41,767 nucleotides of DNA, taken from positions 1 through 41,767 of the forward strand of contig JAFGBK010000077.1 in assembly GCA_016933175.1 (NCBI GenBank), given 5' to 3'. Below are positions 40,338-41,767 of the stretch, piece after piece. The stretch comes from Candidatus Krumholzibacteriota bacterium. Lineage in GTDB: Bacteria > Krumholzibacteriota > Krumholzibacteriia > JACNKJ01. Made by a program: the position numbers and the translations under genes. Numbering within the stretch: the stretch's first letter is position 1; every line of letters starts with the position of its first letter. Under the pieces are notes generated by a model that was not told the DNA's origin, searched no databases, and worked only from the letters and a program-made list of their open reading frames with translations.

Positions 40338-40928
40338 GTGAACGAACACAGCGAGCATCGGCAAGACCTCGAGCTGGCCCGGCGGGCTCTCCAAGGCGAA
40401 CGAGACGCCTGGCGCCGGCTCTACGAGGAGAGCTGCCAACCGCTCTTCAACCTGCTCTGCTACCAGACGGGCGACCGCGAGACGGCCAAGGACCTGCTGC
40501 AGGAGACCTACCTGACGGCCCTGCGCCGCCTGGATTCCTACCGCGGCGACGGCCCCCTGCAGGGCTGGCTGCGGGCCATCGCCCTGCGCAAGAGCCTGGA
40601 CTGGCGGCGCGGGTGGGCGCGGAAGCTGAGGCGGCTGGATCCCCTGACCGAGTCGGGCGCCGTGGCGCCGGCCGCGCCGGAGCCCCGCCTGGCGGGCGAG
40701 ACGGCGGCCATCCAGGCGGCCCTGGACGGCCTCCCGCCCCGGCAGCGGGCCGTCCTGCTGCTCCGCGAGCTGGAGGAGCTCTCCTTTCGCGAGATCGCCG
40801 ACACGCTCGGCTGCCGCGAACCGACGGCGCGCGTGCACTACCACCGCGCGCGCGAGCGGATGCGGCGGCGGCTGGGCGAGAGCGGCGCCGGTTCCCTCGC
40901 TGACGAGCCGGGAGGGCTGAGGCCATGA
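40338..40928 (+). CDS. ECF-type RNA polymerase sigma factor
   Basis: The product is 196 residues. The GTG start follows CGAGGAGAGCGACG. Sigma region 2 has AKDLLQETYLTALRRLDSYRG and the WLRAIALRKSLDWRR part (region 2.4), and region 4 has LPPRQRAVLLLRELEELSF then EIADTLGCREPTARVHYHRA, the helix-turn-helix. There is no region 1 or 3, as in ECF factors. It binds core polymerase and redirects it to promoters of an unknown stress or surface regulon. The stop overlaps the ATG of the next gene (ATGA), a common layout where the partner gene encodes the anti-sigma factor. A matching ECF-like promoter precedes it. Confidence 0.93.
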   Translation: MNEHSEHRQDLELARRALQGERDAWRRLYEESCQPLFNLLCYQTGDRETAKDLLQETYLTALRRLDSYRGDGPLQGWLRAIALRKSLDWRRGWARKLRRLDPLTESGAVAPAAPEPRLAGETAAIQAALDGLPPRQRAVLLLRELEELSFREIADTLGCREPTARVHYHRARERMRRRLGESGAGSLADEPGGLRP

Positions 40929-41767
40929 AGCAGCAATTCGACAGGAACAGGCATCGTCTCACGGAGACCGAGCGGGAATCGATCTGGCGGGCCATCGACG
41001 AGGCGCGCGAGCGGCCGCGGCGGCGCGCCTTCCCGCGGCCCGCCTGGGGCATCGCCCTGGCGGCGGCCCTGAGCGCCGTCGTCGCCGTCGGCATCTGGCA
41101 GCGCGGCGGTCCGGAGGACCCCCGCCGCCTCGTGGCGCCTGCCGTAGAAGAAGCGCTCGTCGACGAGGAGGCGCTCGTCACCGAACAGGTGCTCGTCGCC
41201 GAGGAGGCGCCGGCCGGCGCGGCATCCGGAATCGAGGCCGCCGTGGATCGAGCCGATGACGCCGCGGCGCCAACCGACGACGAGAAGAAGCACGCGGCCG
41301 CGGACCCGGCGGCGCCGGAAGAGACCCCCACCGTCGCCTCTTCGGATGCGGCACGCCGGGCCCCCGCGGCCGCCGTGCGCGCGCGCGAGGTGGCTAACGT
41401 GGCTGAAACGGCGGACGAGACCGCGCCGACGCTGGACGCCGTGGGCAAGCACTCGGCGGCGCCTCCGGCCGGCGAGGCGGCCAAGGGCACGATGACCTTC
41501 GAGGTGAGTCGCACGCTGGGTGCCCCGGCCGGCCACGGCTGCATCACGGGACAGGTGACGGACGCCGAGACCGGCGAACCGCTGTCCTTCGCCATCGTCG
41601 TCGTCGAGGGGACGAGCTGGGGCGCCATGAGCCTGCAGGACGGCAGCTTCACGATCTGCCTGCCGCCGGGCGCCTACACGCTGCGCGCGACCTACATGGG
41701 CTACGAGGCGGTCGCGGTCGCCGGCTTGGTCGAAAAGCCCGGCGCGACGGTGGTCCTGGACTTCGCC
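40925..41767 (+). CDS. Putative anti-sigma/VWA-type membrane protein with carboxypeptidase-regulatory-like domain (3' end outside window)
   Basis: The frame stays open to the last base, giving 281 visible residues. Residues 1-40 are charged and helical (RLTETERESIWRAIDEARE) and could bind the sigma factor. Residues 41-58 form one membrane helix. A long Ala/Glu/Asp-rich linker (60-200) follows. From residue 205 onward GCITGQVTDAETGEPL, ending GAYTLRATYMGYEAV, is a carboxypeptidase-regulatory-like beta domain. Known relatives in FCB bacteria continue as TonB-linked or von Willebrand factor A (YfbK-like) proteins, and an ECF sigma gene often precedes the latter. The segment beyond the window should decide this. 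No zinc-binding anti-sigma motif (HxxxCxxC) is present in the N-terminal part. Confidence 0.75.
   Translation, partial: MKQQFDRNRHRLTETERESIWRAIDEARERPRRRAFPRPAWGIALAAALSAVVAVGIWQRGGPEDPRRLVAPAVEEALVDEEALVTEQVLVAEEAPAGAASGIEAAVDRADDAAAPTDDEKKHAAADPAAPEETPTVASSDAARRAPAAAVRAREVANVAETADETAPTLDAVGKHSAAPPAGEAAKGTMTFEVSRTLGAPAGHGCITGQVTDAETGEPLSFAIVVVEGTSWGAMSLQDGSFTICLPPGAYTLRATYMGYEAVAVAGLVEKPGATVVLDFA

Noticed and set aside
1-41767. CRISPR arrays, insertion sequences, integrases, att sites, rRNA and tRNA genes
   Set aside because: None was seen on reading: no regularly spaced repeats, no transposase or recombinase motifs, and no tRNA cloverleaf.

Overview
The window comes from a bacterium with a very high-GC genome, densely packed genes and many 1-4 base gene overlaps (ATGA, GTGA, TTGA). 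Several traits suggest an FCB-type lineage such as Eisenbacteria or Krumholzibacteriota: pilin-like proteins carrying fibronectin type III (FN3) repeats, a carboxypeptidase-regulatory-like domain behind an ECF sigma factor, FN3 lipoproteins, and a 2-oxoacid oxidoreductase/phosphotransacylase/acid kinase operon. That placement is an inference from gene content, since no rRNA or other phylogenetic marker was compared. No tRNA, rRNA, CRISPR array, insertion sequence or phage gene was recognised.

Layout. 1-4906 (+): end of a minor-pilin operon (PilV-like, a giant PilW-like protein with FN3 repeats, PilX-like), closed by a perfect hairpin terminator. 5064-8396 (+): D,D-carboxypeptidase, thioredoxin-fold lipoprotein, then the SatD/DUF3307 pair behind a strong promoter with an AT-rich palindrome. 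8393-12830 (-): operon buk-ptb-iorA-iorB, which could turn aryl- or branched 2-oxoacids into acids plus ATP and reduced ferredoxin. 12972-16334 (-): soluble histidine kinase, a 416-base gap holding a candidate structured RNA, and CstA with an unusual leader. 16433-17259 (-): PtsN-like EIIA and a short zinc-ribbon protein. 17440-18396 (+): RsgA. 18402-19475 (-): membrane-anchored Ser/Thr kinase. 19687-19890 (+): cold-shock protein with a TTG start. 20074-20496 (-): FN3 lipoprotein. 20882-21196 (+): HU. 21284-21862 (-): small outer-membrane barrel.

22085-24572 (+): two-gene glutamine-dependent NAD synthetase and RsmI. 24620-29981 (+): CDP-alcohol phosphatidyltransferase, MATE transporter, thymidylate kinase, S41 protease and a HAD-like protein that has lost its catalytic motifs. 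29887-31041 (-): alanine racemase, whose promoter collides with that of the next operon. 31165-37354 (+): dusB-larB-larC-LysM/TPR lipoprotein-tandem ABC ATPase-YihY. 37489-40047 (+): M20 peptidase and acyl-CoA dehydrogenase, then a strong terminator. 40338-41767 (+): ECF sigma factor and a membrane protein, cut by the window edge, likely to be its regulator.

Eleven promoters fit a housekeeping pattern of TTG-type -35, 17-18 base spacer and TA-rich -10, so the genome's basal promoter grammar can be read directly. The most unusual items are the EF-hand loops inside the FN3 minor pilin, the SatD operator, the structured RNA candidate, the CstA leader, the dead HAD protein, the tandem ABC protein lacking both switch histidines beside larBC, and the face-to-face alr/dusB promoters.
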